The notes under the pieces were generated by a model. The model did no database searches, was not told where the DNA came from, and saw only the letters and a program-made list of their open reading frames with translations. From assembly GCA_947600065.1 (NCBI GenBank), contig CANQFZ010000001.1, forward strand, positions 99,375 through 163,374: a stretch of DNA of 64,000 nucleotides, read 5' to 3'. The position numbers and the translations under genes were made by a program. The stretch is from an uncultured Clostridia bacterium (GTDB lineage Bacteria; Bacillota; Clostridia; Oscillospirales; Ruminococcaceae). Within the stretch, counting starts at the first letter, position 1. Every line of letters starts with the position of its first letter. Shown piece after piece: positions 52,038 through 59,966 of this stretch.

Positions 52038-53276
52038 TCATTCCTTTCTATTTACGCTCTCTATCGCTTGTGTAAAATCCTCTATAAGGTCGCGGGCGTC
52101 CTCAATTCCCACGCTTATGCGGATAGTATCGTCATACACGCCCGCGTTTATTTTCTGCTCTTCGGTGCTGTTCAGATATATGGTTGACGCGGGGTGAATG
52201 ACGAGAGTTTTTGTGTCTCCGATATTTGTTGCATTCATCGCATATTTCAGGGCGTTCATAAGCGCATAGGCTTTCTTCTTTGAACCCGCTCTTAGTGTCA
52301 CTATCCCGCCGCCCTTACCGCCGAATTGCTTTTGGACTAATGGATAATACGGGTTGTTTGGGAGAGCAGGGTAGTTTACCTTTACGCCGATTATTTTCTC
52401 CAGCTCCTTTGCGAGCGTCAGAGCGTTTTCACAGATGCGTTCCACTCTTAGTGCAAGCGTTTCAACACCTAATAAATTCAGATATGCATTCATCGGAGAA
52501 AGACAGCCGCCGATGTTTCGCCATGTGTCGTTTTTAAGTCGCGCGGTAAACGCAAGTCTACCGTATTTTTTATAAGGCGCAAGTACGGGATATTTATCAA
52601 GATCCCACTTAAAATTCCCGCTGTCTACGATTATTCCGCTTATTGAGTTTCCACAGCCGTTTATGTATTTTGAAGATGAATGAATAACAATGTCCGCGCC
52701 GTATTCAATTGAGCGGATAAGATACGGCGTGGCGGTAGTAGCGTCTACTAAAAGCGGAATATTATTTTCGTGAGCAAGCTCCGATACGCTGCGAATATCC
52801 ATAACGTCAAGACAAGGATTTCCGATTATCTCGCCGAAGATCACCTTTGTTTTGTCGGTGATGTGCTTTTTTATCTCGTCAATAGTCATATGCGTTACAA
52901 ACTTAGTTGTAATGCCGTATTCTTTAAGGTCGCGGAACAAATCTACCGTTCCGCCGAACAGCCCTGCGCCTGCAATTATCTCATCGCCCGTGCTTAAGAT
53001 ATTCAAAAGTGCCGATGATATAGCCGCCATTCCCGATGAACAGGCGGTCGCGGCGCGTCCACCCTCAAGCTCGCAAATGCGCTTTTCAAAAGCGTCAACC
53101 GTAGGATTTGAGATTCTTGTGTAGGCAAAGCCCGCCGCTTTACCCGCGAACACCTTTTCGAGTTCTTCCGCGCTTTCATATGAGAACGCGCATACCTGGC
53201 TTATCGGCGGGAGAGTTGCGCCGTTTTGAGATCTCCCTGCCGATTTGCCGTGCAATAATTTTGTACAAAATTCCAT
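52038..53276 (-). CDS. metY: O-acetylhomoserine sulfhydrylase-type PLP enzyme (MetY-like)
   Basis: The 412-residue enzyme belongs to the Cys/Met-metabolism PLP family: AYTRISNPTVDAFEKRICELEGG, FGGTVDLF, LLVDATTATPYL and the PLP lysine in VIHSSSKYINGCGNSISG (about K203). MetY makes homocysteine from O-acetylhomoserine and sulfide or a protein thiocarboxylate. Next to a carrier, E1 and JAMM set it matches the HcyS/HcyF/HcyD/MetY methionine pathway known from Wolinella. Cystathionine-type activity cannot be excluded. Confidence 0.88.
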   Translation of the reverse strand: MEFCTKLLHGKSAGRSQNGATLPPISQVCAFSYESAEELEKVFAGKAAGFAYTRISNPTVDAFEKRICELEGGRAATACSSGMAAISSALLNILSTGDEIIAGAGLFGGTVDLFRDLKEYGITTKFVTHMTIDEIKKHITDKTKVIFGEIIGNPCLDVMDIRSVSELAHENNIPLLVDATTATPYLIRSIEYGADIVIHSSSKYINGCGNSISGIIVDSGNFKWDLDKYPVLAPYKKYGRLAFTARLKNDTWRNIGGCLSPMNAYLNLLGVETLALRVERICENALTLAKELEKIIGVKVNYPALPNNPYYPLVQKQFGGKGGGIVTLRAGSKKKAYALMNALKYAMNATNIGDTKTLVIHPASTIYLNSTEEQKINAGVYDDTIRISVGIEDARDLIEDFTQAIESVNRKE

Positions 53277-53290
53277 ATCAAGTACCGTCT

Positions 53291-55030
53291 TTATATTGAT
53301 CTTAACACTCTTGCCAAAGTATCAATGTCTTCAAAAGTGTTATACAGTGCCAAAGTAGGGCGCACAACGCCCTCAAGCCCGTAGTGCCGAAGAATAGGCT
53401 GTGCGCAGTGATGACCCACGCGCACGGCGATCCCGTTTTGATCGAGAATTTGCCCTACGGTATCATTTGACACGCCGTCTATTACGAAAGAAAGCGCGCT
53501 TGATTTAGAAGGAGCAGTTCCGACAAGATGAAGTCTGTTTATCTTTGCTAATTCTTTCATTCCGTAACTTACAAGTTCGTGTTCATATGCGCTGACGGCG
53601 GGCATACCGATCGAGCTAAGATATTCGAGCGCCGCACCTAAACCCACCGCGTCGCCGATACTGCCTGTTCCCGCCTCAAATTTATTCGGCGCGGGATTGT
53701 ATATCGTTCTTTCAAACGTAACGTCCTTTATCATATTGCCGCCGCCGTGATAGGGCTTTGCGGCTTCGAGAACGTCCTTTTTGCCATAGAGCGCGCCTAT
53801 TCCCGTGGGAGCGTATATTTTATGTCCCGAGAATACGAAAAAGTCAGCGTCAAGCGCGGAAACGTTCACGGGGATATGTGCCACAGACTGCGCCCCGTCT
53901 ATCATTATCCGAACTCCGTGCCTGTGCGCAATTGCAATAAGCTCGGCTACGGGCGTTATCGTGCCTAATACGTTTGAAACGTGCGTTACGGACACAAACT
54001 TTGTGCGTTTGGTAAACAGCTTTTCGTATTCGGAAAGTTTAAGCTGCCCCGAATCGTCAACGGGAATTACCTTTATTACCGCGCCAGTTTCCTGTGCAAT
54101 GAGCTGCCACGGAACGATATTCGCGTGATGCTCCAAAAGCGAAACAATTATCTCATCGCCCGGCTCTAAAAGCGGCTTTACATAAGCCTGCGCCACGAGA
54201 TTTATACCCTCGGTCGTGCCTCTTACAAATATGATGTTATCCTTTGACGGCGCACCGATAAAGTCCGCGACGGTCTGACGAGCCTTTTCATATGCGTCCG
54301 TAGAACGTGCCGCCAACGTATGCGCTCCTCTGTGGACGTTTGAGTTTTCATGCTCGTAATAATAACTCAGCCTGTCTATAACGGCTTTCGGGCGCTGAGT
54401 AGTAGCGCCGTTGTCGAGCCATATAAGCGGATTTCCGTTTACCTTTTCGCGAAGAATAGGGAAGTCCTCGCGGATCTGTTCAAGCGTTTTCGTTCCGACA
54501 ACTATCCTCGTGTTGTTTTTCTGACCGCCCACGGTTTCAAAATTCACGCCTTTGTTATCCTTTTGCGGGATTACGTTGTTGTCATTCGCTGTTGTGCGGA
54601 CGTTTATGCTGTTGTTATCATCAGCCTGCGCCTGCGATACTACCTTTGGAGAAAACCCCGCGTTATCCGCGTCCTTGCTCGTATAATCTGTGGTCACATT
54701 TTCAAGCTCGCGAAAAGCTCCGCCTATGTCGGTGAAAGCGGGAAACTCGCTGCTTACACCCGAAAGGCTGTCGAAATTCAGCTCTTTTCCGAGCTGTCCG
54801 AGAATGTTCTCATAATCGCTTGTTCCAAGCAAGGAAACGGCTTTGTTCGCGGCGGTATTGATGATCCCCGCGTCGCCCGTTGTCACGAGTTTTTGAATGC
54901 CGTCGGCGCACACATCGGGTTCAAAAATGCTCCCGCCCAGATCGCCAAATAGGTCGTTAGCAAGCGTTTGGAGTTCGTGTTCCGAAGGCAAGCCCGAATA
55001 ATCGAAAACATCAAAATTATTCGTAGTCAT
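53291..55030 (-). CDS. SufS-type cysteine desulfurase with encapsulin cargo extension
   Basis: The 579-residue protein has a catalytic domain from about 185: NPLIWLDNGATTQRPKAVIDR, SLLEHHANIVPW, the PLP lysine in FVFSGHKIYAPTG (about K404) and the persulfide Cys in RVGHHCAQPIL (about C542). The first ~180 residues are an Asn/Asp/Ser-rich extension with the motif LQTLANDLFGDL (20-31). This resembles the LARLANEFF motif I recall from encapsulated desulfurases. ATG 55030 lies inside the shell gene after GAGGTGGG, so shell and cargo are translated together. It would convert cysteine to alanine and sulfane sulfur inside the shell. Confidence 0.92.
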   Translation of the reverse strand: MTTNNFDVFDYSGLPSEHELQTLANDLFGDLGGSIFEPDVCADGIQKLVTTGDAGIINTAANKAVSLLGTSDYENILGQLGKELNFDSLSGVSSEFPAFTDIGGAFRELENVTTDYTSKDADNAGFSPKVVSQAQADDNNSINVRTTANDNNVIPQKDNKGVNFETVGGQKNNTRIVVGTKTLEQIREDFPILREKVNGNPLIWLDNGATTQRPKAVIDRLSYYYEHENSNVHRGAHTLAARSTDAYEKARQTVADFIGAPSKDNIIFVRGTTEGINLVAQAYVKPLLEPGDEIIVSLLEHHANIVPWQLIAQETGAVIKVIPVDDSGQLKLSEYEKLFTKRTKFVSVTHVSNVLGTITPVAELIAIAHRHGVRIMIDGAQSVAHIPVNVSALDADFFVFSGHKIYAPTGIGALYGKKDVLEAAKPYHGGGNMIKDVTFERTIYNPAPNKFEAGTGSIGDAVGLGAALEYLSSIGMPAVSAYEHELVSYGMKELAKINRLHLVGTAPSKSSALSFVIDGVSNDTVGQILDQNGIAVRVGHHCAQPILRHYGLEGVVRPTLALYNTFEDIDTLARVLRSI

Positions 55031-55970
55031 GATACTCGCCCACCTCAACATCTTCCAATACCGCAATGGCGTCGTCCGCTAAGATCGCCGCAGAGCAGTA
55101 AAGGCTCAGCAGATAGGACGCCACGCCTTTGTCGTCAATGCCCCTAAAGCGCACCGACAGACCTCTCGACTGTTCGTTTTTCATACCCGCCTGATAAAGT
55201 CCGATAACGCCGCGCTTAGCCTCTCCCGTGCGCAGCAGAAGAATGTTGGTCTTTCCGCTTTGGCTCTTGGGATTTTTCAGCCCGTCTACAAGCAGCTTAT
55301 CGGTAGGGATTATCGGTATTCCTCTCCATACTACGAAAGTGCCGCCCGCGATGTTTGTTGTTACGGGCGGAACTCCGCGTTTCGTGCATTCTCTTTCAAA
55401 CGCCGCTATAGCACGCGGGTGAGCGAGGAAGAATGACGGTTCTTTCCATACCTTTGTGATAAGCTCGTCAAGGTCGTCGGGAGTGGGCGCGCCGTTGCTT
55501 TGAACGGGCTGTATCCTCTGCGAATTTGCAACATTTTTGAGCAAGCCGTAATCATCGTTATTGATAAGCTGGCTTTCCTGACGTTCGCGCAGGCTCTCAA
55601 TGCCGAGCGCAAGCTGTTCTTTTACTTGATCGTAGGGCGCGCTGTAAACGTCCTCTATGGCGGTATTAACGTTAATGATCGTTGAAATGGAATTTAAACG
55701 GTATTCGCGCGGTTCTTCCTCGTATTGTATGTAACCGTCGGGGATAATGTCGGACTTCTTTGTCTGACTGCACAAAACGTCAAGCGGAGTATCTCCCTCA
55801 ACGACCTTGTTAACGCGGTAAATTCCCGTCGGCAAGCCCTTAAATTCCAGTAGCTTTGTCAGCCATTTCGGGGTAATTGCGCCGTACTGTGGCTTTGTTT
55901 TGTTTACGTCCGCCAGATTATAGGCGGCGCGTGCGCCTAATGCCTTGATTGCTTGTTCTTCATTTGCCAT
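55017..55970 (-). CDS. Family 2A encapsulin shell protein (SrpI-like)
   Basis: The 317-residue protein aligns by eye along its whole length with the cyanobacterial SrpI group: KPQYGAITPKWLTKLL, GLPTGIYRVNKVV, EEEPREYRLNSISTI, ERQESQLINNDDYGLL, GAPTPDDLDELITKVWKEPS, FFLAHPRAIAAFERECTKRG, WRGIPIIPTDKL, GLSVRFRGID and DDAIAVLEDVEV. These proteins have the HK97 capsid fold and form hollow compartments for a cysteine desulfurase. The cargo gene is next and overlaps by 14 bases. It is not a phage capsid: no phage genes adjoin it and its closest features are to SrpI. Confidence 0.93.
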   Translation of the reverse strand: MANEEQAIKALGARAAYNLADVNKTKPQYGAITPKWLTKLLEFKGLPTGIYRVNKVVEGDTPLDVLCSQTKKSDIIPDGYIQYEEEPREYRLNSISTIINVNTAIEDVYSAPYDQVKEQLALGIESLRERQESQLINNDDYGLLKNVANSQRIQPVQSNGAPTPDDLDELITKVWKEPSFFLAHPRAIAAFERECTKRGVPPVTTNIAGGTFVVWRGIPIIPTDKLLVDGLKNPKSQSGKTNILLLRTGEAKRGVIGLYQAGMKNEQSRGLSVRFRGIDDKGVASYLLSLYCSAAILADDAIAVLEDVEVGEYHDYE

Positions 55971-56006
55971 TGTTTTATTCTCCTTAAATAATTTTTTATT
56001 TGAAAG

Positions 56007-57452
56007 CTATGCTTTCTCATTTGCAAAAAATAGTTCCTTTGCCGCATTCACACCGCCGCTCAGACTTAACATTCGCCCCTCATATCCCGCGTCTTTCAGC
56101 GTATTTATCGCCAGGATACTGCGCTTTCCCTCCGTGCAGATAAAAACGGTGTCTATATCGGGGTTTAGTTCCTTTTGCCGTCTTGCAAGCTGTCCTATCG
56201 GAATAACAACGGCATTCGGGAAACGGCGAATTGCTCTCTCGTGCGGTTCTCTGATGTCAATTATAGTAAGCGGCTCGCCGCTGTCCATTCTCGCCTTTAG
56301 TTCCGCGGGCTCGATAGTTTCAACGGAATTTTCTTCCTCGCACGGTTTCAGTCCGCAGAAATCTTCGTAGTCAAATTCGGTTATTTCTGTGATAGACGGC
56401 GATTTCCCGCAGACAGGGCAATTTTCGTCCTTGCATATATTCAAGACCGACGTGCGAAAATTCCAAGTGTCCATGACAAACAGCTTTCCCGCTAAAGTTT
56501 CACCGCCGCCTATAAGCAGTTTTAAGACCTCGTTTGCCTGTATACTGCCGATAATTCCCGAAAGGGGGCTTATCGTCCCGCCTGCCGAGCAAGTAGGAAC
56601 TAATCCCGCGGGCGGCGGGGCAGGGAACTGACACCGAAAACACGGACTTCCGTTTTGCACGTCGAAAACGCTTACCTGTCCCTCAAATTGATAAATCGCC
56701 CCGAACACAAGCGGCTTTTTGCAAAGTACGCACGCGTCGTTAATAAGATAGCGCGACTGATAATTGTCCGTACAGTCGACTATTACATCATATCCGTCTA
56801 TTATCCCCGCTATGTTGTCGGCGGTTATGCGCTCGTTTATTGTTTCTATCTTGACATTAGGATTTATGGCTTTTATCTTATCCCTTGCGGACGCGGTTTT
56901 TGGTCGGTTCACGTCTTTCGTCGTGTGTATGACCTGACTTTGCAGATTTCCAAGCGAAACCTCGTCAAAGTCGGCTATACCGAGCGTTCCCACTCCCGCC
57001 GCAGCCAGATACTGCACGACGGGAGTGCCGAGCGCCCCCAATCCTATAATGAGAACTTTCGCTGCTTTAATGCGCTTTTGCCCTTTTACTCCGATATCCC
57101 GCAGCATAAGGTGTTTGTTATAGCGTTCAATTTCCTTGTCGTCAAGCGTCACCGCTTTGCGCCGTTCGTCGGAGATAACGCTCACTGCGGGCGCGCCTCC
57201 CGCGATCACAGGCAGCAGCAAAATGCGGTCGCCGTCTTTTAAATCCGCATCGTTATGTACTCGCGTATCATTTACAAAAACGCTGACAAACGGCTTAATA
57301 TTGCCGTTATCCTCAAAAATTTTCTCACATTCGGGATATTTTTCGCGCAAGTCGCAAAGCGCCTCGCGGACAGTATTTCCCTCGACCTCGACTTCGGCTT
57401 TATGCTCTGCGAATATGCGCAGAGTCGCCGAAATATACAACGTGTTCTTCAT
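56007..57452 (-). CDS. Ubl-E1-rhodanese triple fusion (MoaD/CysO + MoeB + rhodanese)
   Basis: Three parts are visible in 481 residues. Residues 1-90 are a beta-grasp carrier (SATLRIFAEHKAEVEVEG to LLLPVIAGGAPAV), with the Gly-Gly at 85-86 continuing into the next domain. Residues about 105-345 are an E1-like domain (VLIIGLGALGTPVVQYLAAAG, VDCTDNYQSRYLINDAC, CFRC and CPVC zinc pairs). Residues about 375-481 are a rhodanese with IIDIREPHERA and active Cys in VFICTEGKRS. The internal Gly-Gly implies cleavage, and a JAMM gene overlaps its start by 53 bases. Confidence 0.92.
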   Translation of the reverse strand: MKNTLYISATLRIFAEHKAEVEVEGNTVREALCDLREKYPECEKIFEDNGNIKPFVSVFVNDTRVHNDADLKDGDRILLLPVIAGGAPAVSVISDERRKAVTLDDKEIERYNKHLMLRDIGVKGQKRIKAAKVLIIGLGALGTPVVQYLAAAGVGTLGIADFDEVSLGNLQSQVIHTTKDVNRPKTASARDKIKAINPNVKIETINERITADNIAGIIDGYDVIVDCTDNYQSRYLINDACVLCKKPLVFGAIYQFEGQVSVFDVQNGSPCFRCQFPAPPPAGLVPTCSAGGTISPLSGIIGSIQANEVLKLLIGGGETLAGKLFVMDTWNFRTSVLNICKDENCPVCGKSPSITEITEFDYEDFCGLKPCEEENSVETIEPAELKARMDSGEPLTIIDIREPHERAIRRFPNAVVIPIGQLARRQKELNPDIDTVFICTEGKRSILAINTLKDAGYEGRMLSLSGGVNAAKELFFANEKA

Positions 57453-57891
57453 GCTGTTTCCTGCTTTCTGTTAAGAGTTGTTCTTCCTTACAGATATTTG
57501 TACCGATAATTTTTTCAAAGCTCGCTATCTTAAAATATAGCCCGTCTGCACCCTCGTTTGCCGAAACAATGGGATATGAATGATCGTAAAGCATATACCG
57601 CTCGTCAGTTTTTGAGAGGACTGCGGCGCAGTCCGGATGCGAATGATAAAAACCTACTATCATAAGGTCATGAGTAAAAGCAAAAAGTTCTATCTTATGG
57701 ATAACAAGCGGATCTAAAGCAAAATACGCCGACTTATCTCTTGCGCTTTTATTTTCCAAACGCAGTGCTTGTTCTGCAAAGCGCTTATTGCTTATTTGCT
57801 TTCCGAGCAAAACGCCGCAGCATTCGTTCGGGTATTCACACTCCGCATGAGAAAGAAGCGCCCTTGTAACGTCATCATTAAGTACGAGCAT
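57400..57891 (-). CDS. Second JAMM/MPN+ metalloprotease, paired with the fusion protein
   Basis: The 163-residue protein has a JAMM site: Glu in PNECCGVLLG (about 23) and GFYHSHPDCAAVLSKTDER (His 83, His 85, Asp 96). It differs from the first JAMM gene mainly by a longer C-terminus. The end of the gene overlaps the fusion gene, so the pair should be made together; cutting after the internal Gly-Gly of the fusion is the natural hypothesis. Release of carrier-bound cysteine (Mec-like) is the alternative. Confidence 0.88.
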   Translation of the reverse strand: MLVLNDDVTRALLSHAECEYPNECCGVLLGKQISNKRFAEQALRLENKSARDKSAYFALDPLVIHKIELFAFTHDLMIVGFYHSHPDCAAVLSKTDERYMLYDHSYPIVSANEGADGLYFKIASFEKIIGTNICKEEQLLTESRKQHEEHVVYFGDSAHIRRA

Positions 57892-57905
57892 AAAAATTAC
57901 CTGTA

Positions 57906-57960
57906 AAAATAAAAAAGCCCGAGTTTTCTACAGAACACGTTCTGTAAAAACCTCCGGTTT
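57906..57960 (-). terminator. Long hairpin with T-run between yezD-like and JAMM genes
   Basis: On the minus strand GAGGTTTTTACAGAACG pairs with CGTGTTCTGTAGAAAACTC-like sequence (imperfect palindrome of about 34 bases), followed by GGGCTTTTTTATTTTT. It would end many transcripts after yezD and lower expression of the rest, as an attenuator or processing site. Confidence 0.65.
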
Positions 57961-57965
57961 TCCGG

Positions 57966-58115
57966 TCAGTTTAATCTGATTTTATCTGTTTTTTCTACTT
58001 GAATTACTCTTCCGTCTTGAATTATAGCCGTCACGGTACCGTATTTCGTTTCCCGTATCAGCCTGTCTATAATTTCAAGATAGTTATCTTTTTTCACATC
58101 ATCATTTTTTGACAC
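57966..58115 (-). CDS. yezD: YezD-like small protein (DUF2292)
   Basis: This 49-residue protein is too short for the ORF track. It starts at GTG 58115 about ten bases after GGGGGGG and contains YLEIIDRLIRETKYGTVTAV and IQDGRVIQVEKTDKIRLN, the pattern of the YezD/DUF2292 family, which often precedes sulfur assimilation genes in Firmicutes (recall). Its function is not known. It is the first gene after the LysR-type box and is followed by a hairpin. Confidence 0.8.
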   Translation of the reverse strand: MSKNDDVKKDNYLEIIDRLIRETKYGTVTAIIQDGRVIQVEKTDKIRLN

Positions 58116-58152
58116 AATATCTGCACCCCCCCTCGGCTTTTGTTATGATTAT

Positions 58153-58212
58153 AGTATAACATAGTCAGGAGTGATTGTCTAATACATAATAGGTATGCCG
58201 AGCTATAGATTT
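58153..58212 (-). promoter_or_regulatory. Encapsulin-operon promoter with LysR-type box
   Basis: On the minus strand TAGACA (58181-58176), 17 bases, TATACT (58158-58153). The 39-bp box (58174-58212) reads on the plus strand ATTGTCTAATACATAATAGG then TATGCCGAGCTATAGATTT. It contains an ATAG-N10-CTAT dyad typical of LysR sites and matches the symporter promoter box in sequence and spacing. Confidence 0.8.
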
Positions 58213-58235
58213 AATTTATAACTCCGGGCGTGTTT

Positions 58236-59174
58236 TTAAACCTTGTCGATAGCCTTATACTTTTCAAGATAACCCCGTATTTCCTCAATATAAAGCTTCC
58301 CCATTGCGCTTATAGGCATATTTTTCCTTGTGATATAGCCTATGACCATTTTGTCGGCGTCGTCGGGCGTTTCGTATTCAAACGGAACTGCGACAAAATC
58401 CGTGCCGTTTAATTCCTCGCAGATTATCCCCGAACACAGCGTATAGCCGTTCAGTCCTATCATGAGATTTAACATTGTGGCTCGGTCGTTGGCTTTTATC
58501 GTCCTTGCATAATCCTTTGTGCCTAAGATCTCCTCCGCAAAATAGAACGACCCGTTGTCGCCCTGTTCAAATGACAGGCAAGGATATTCGTTAAGTTCCT
58601 CAAATCGTATTGAACTGCGCTTTGCGAGCGGGTGTTCCCGCCATAGATATACATACGCGTCGCATACGGCAAGCTCGTGAAAATCAAGATCCTTTGTATG
58701 CAGAAGCTTCATTATGACCGCGCGGTTGAAGTCGCTGAGATAAATTATCCCGATCTCGCTTTTACCTGTATTAACGTCGTCTATTACCTCTTTGGTCTTG
58801 GTTTCTCTGATTGCAAAATCGTATTCAGCGGTGTTGAATTTCTTTGCTATCTCTACAAAGCTTTTTACGGCAAACGAATAATGCTGAGTTGAAATGCCGA
58901 ATTTCTTCTTGAGATTTCCAAGCTTTCCGTACTTCTGGAGGATCTCTTCATACTGCTGATACAACTGTCTTGCGTACAGCAAAAACTCTGTACCCTCGTT
59001 TGTAGGTGTAACGCCTCTGCCGCTGCGGTAAAAGATCGTTATCCCAAGCTCCTTTTCAAGCTCCTTTACAGAGCTTGTAAGCGACGGCTGCGACACATAC
59101 AGAATTTCCGATGCTTTATTGAGAGACCCCGTTTCGGAGATCGTAATAATATAGTGCAGTTGTTGTAAAGTCAT
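58236..59174 (-). CDS. LysR-family regulator of the sulfur island
   Basis: The 312-residue protein starts MTLQQLHYIITISETGSLNKASEILYVSQPSLTSSVKELEKELGITIFYR, a LysR HTH, followed by the usual substrate domain. ATG 59174 follows AAAGGAGGG. It lies directly upstream of the yezD-encapsulin operon in the same direction, and its own promoter (TTGCCA 59236-59231, TATAAT 59213-59208) carries TACCTATTATG, which occurs inverted in the operon box. A CysB/CysR-like role sensing a sulfur metabolite is inferred. Confidence 0.88.
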   Translation of the reverse strand: MTLQQLHYIITISETGSLNKASEILYVSQPSLTSSVKELEKELGITIFYRSGRGVTPTNEGTEFLLYARQLYQQYEEILQKYGKLGNLKKKFGISTQHYSFAVKSFVEIAKKFNTAEYDFAIRETKTKEVIDDVNTGKSEIGIIYLSDFNRAVIMKLLHTKDLDFHELAVCDAYVYLWREHPLAKRSSIRFEELNEYPCLSFEQGDNGSFYFAEEILGTKDYARTIKANDRATMLNLMIGLNGYTLCSGIICEELNGTDFVAVPFEYETPDDADKMVIGYITRKNMPISAMGKLYIEEIRGYLEKYKAIDKV

Positions 59175-59244
59175 AACATCCCTCCTTTTCAAAACGGCTA
59201 TAAATTATTATAATACTATTTACCTATTATGGCAATATGAATAA

Positions 59245-59515
59245 TGAAATAATTTAAAATTATTTAGCTTTTGAGGTAATTGAGGCGAGAAGTAGATGGT
59301 AAAAAATAAGAGGTAAAAAGTTTAGCCCCTTGTCTCTTTTTTCTTTAATAAGGCAAACAACCTTTTGTCTAAAACTCTAACCTCTAGAAGGGGAAAAGTG
59401 CGGTTCGCTAATTCGGCGTTTTATGCTCCATATACGGCAACTTGCGCAAATTCGCTTGAACTTCTCCAAAAAATCTGCTGCAATAAACTTAGTTTCCAAT
59501 ATATCCTCTGGGCGG
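59245..59515. repeat. Intergenic region with TAAGAGGTAAAAAG-type repeat
   Basis: GAAGTAGATGGTAAAAAATAAGAGGTAAAAAG and CTTGTCTCTTTTTTCTTTAATAAGG, then CTAAAACTCTAACCTCTAGAAGG, form loose inverted repeats of the dispersed family. The remaining bases to 59515 (GCGGTTCGCTAATTCGGCG...) hold no supported gene. Confidence 0.5.
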
Positions 59516-59525
59516 AGGTGCTGAT

Positions 59526-59966
59526 TTGAAGATCGAAATAAATATTGACGAAAAAGCAGAGGAACTTACGGTGTGCGTGCTGTGCCCGCAGCTTACGCCC
59601 GAAGTCGAAAAAATTATCGAAACGCTTAGAACGCTTAACAATCAATTAAGCGTAAAAAAGGACGGCGAGATTTTTCTTTTGGACGCCGCCGAGACTCTTT
59701 ACATAGAAAGCGTAGACCGAAAATGCTTTGTCTACACGTCGGGCGAAGTCTATGAAACGGATATGCGGCTTTACGAGCTGGAAAGGGATTTGGGACATTG
59801 CGGTTTTTTTCGGGTAAGCAGATCCTGTCTTGTAAATCTGCGGACGGTGCGTTCTTTAAAGGCAGATATTGACAGGAGAATACGCATAACGATGTTAAAC
59901 GGCGAGCAAATAATCGCGTCGCGGCAGTACGCCGACGGGCTTAAAGAAAGGCTTGGTGTGAAATAA
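59526..59966 (+). CDS. LytTR-domain transcription regulator
   Basis: The 146-residue protein starts at TTG 59526 behind GGAGGTG. It has a short N-terminal part and a LytTR DNA-binding domain: IFLLDAAETLYIESVDRKCFVYT, YELERDLGHCGFFRVSRSCLVNLRTV and INGEQIIASRQYADGLKERL-type end. LytTR regulators of this stand-alone kind precede DUF3021 and ABC-2 genes. Here the operon continues with DUF3021 and a damaged ABC gene. Confidence 0.87.
   Translation: MKIEINIDEKAEELTVCVLCPQLTPEVEKIIETLRTLNNQLSVKKDGEIFLLDAAETLYIESVDRKCFVYTSGEVYETDMRLYELERDLGHCGFFRVSRSCLVNLRTVRSLKADIDRRIRITMLNGEQIIASRQYADGLKERLGVK

Noticed and set aside
55017-55970. Reading the HK97-fold shell gene as a phage capsid remnant
   Set aside because: There are no terminase, portal or tail genes nearby, the sequence follows the SrpI/encapsulin family end to end, and the overlapping neighbour is the expected desulfurase cargo.
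58115-58150. SAM or other sulfur riboswitch in front of the encapsulin operon
   Set aside because: The leader between the inferred transcription start and the yezD start is only about 30 bases, too short for a known riboswitch. Regulation by the LysR-type box explains the region better.
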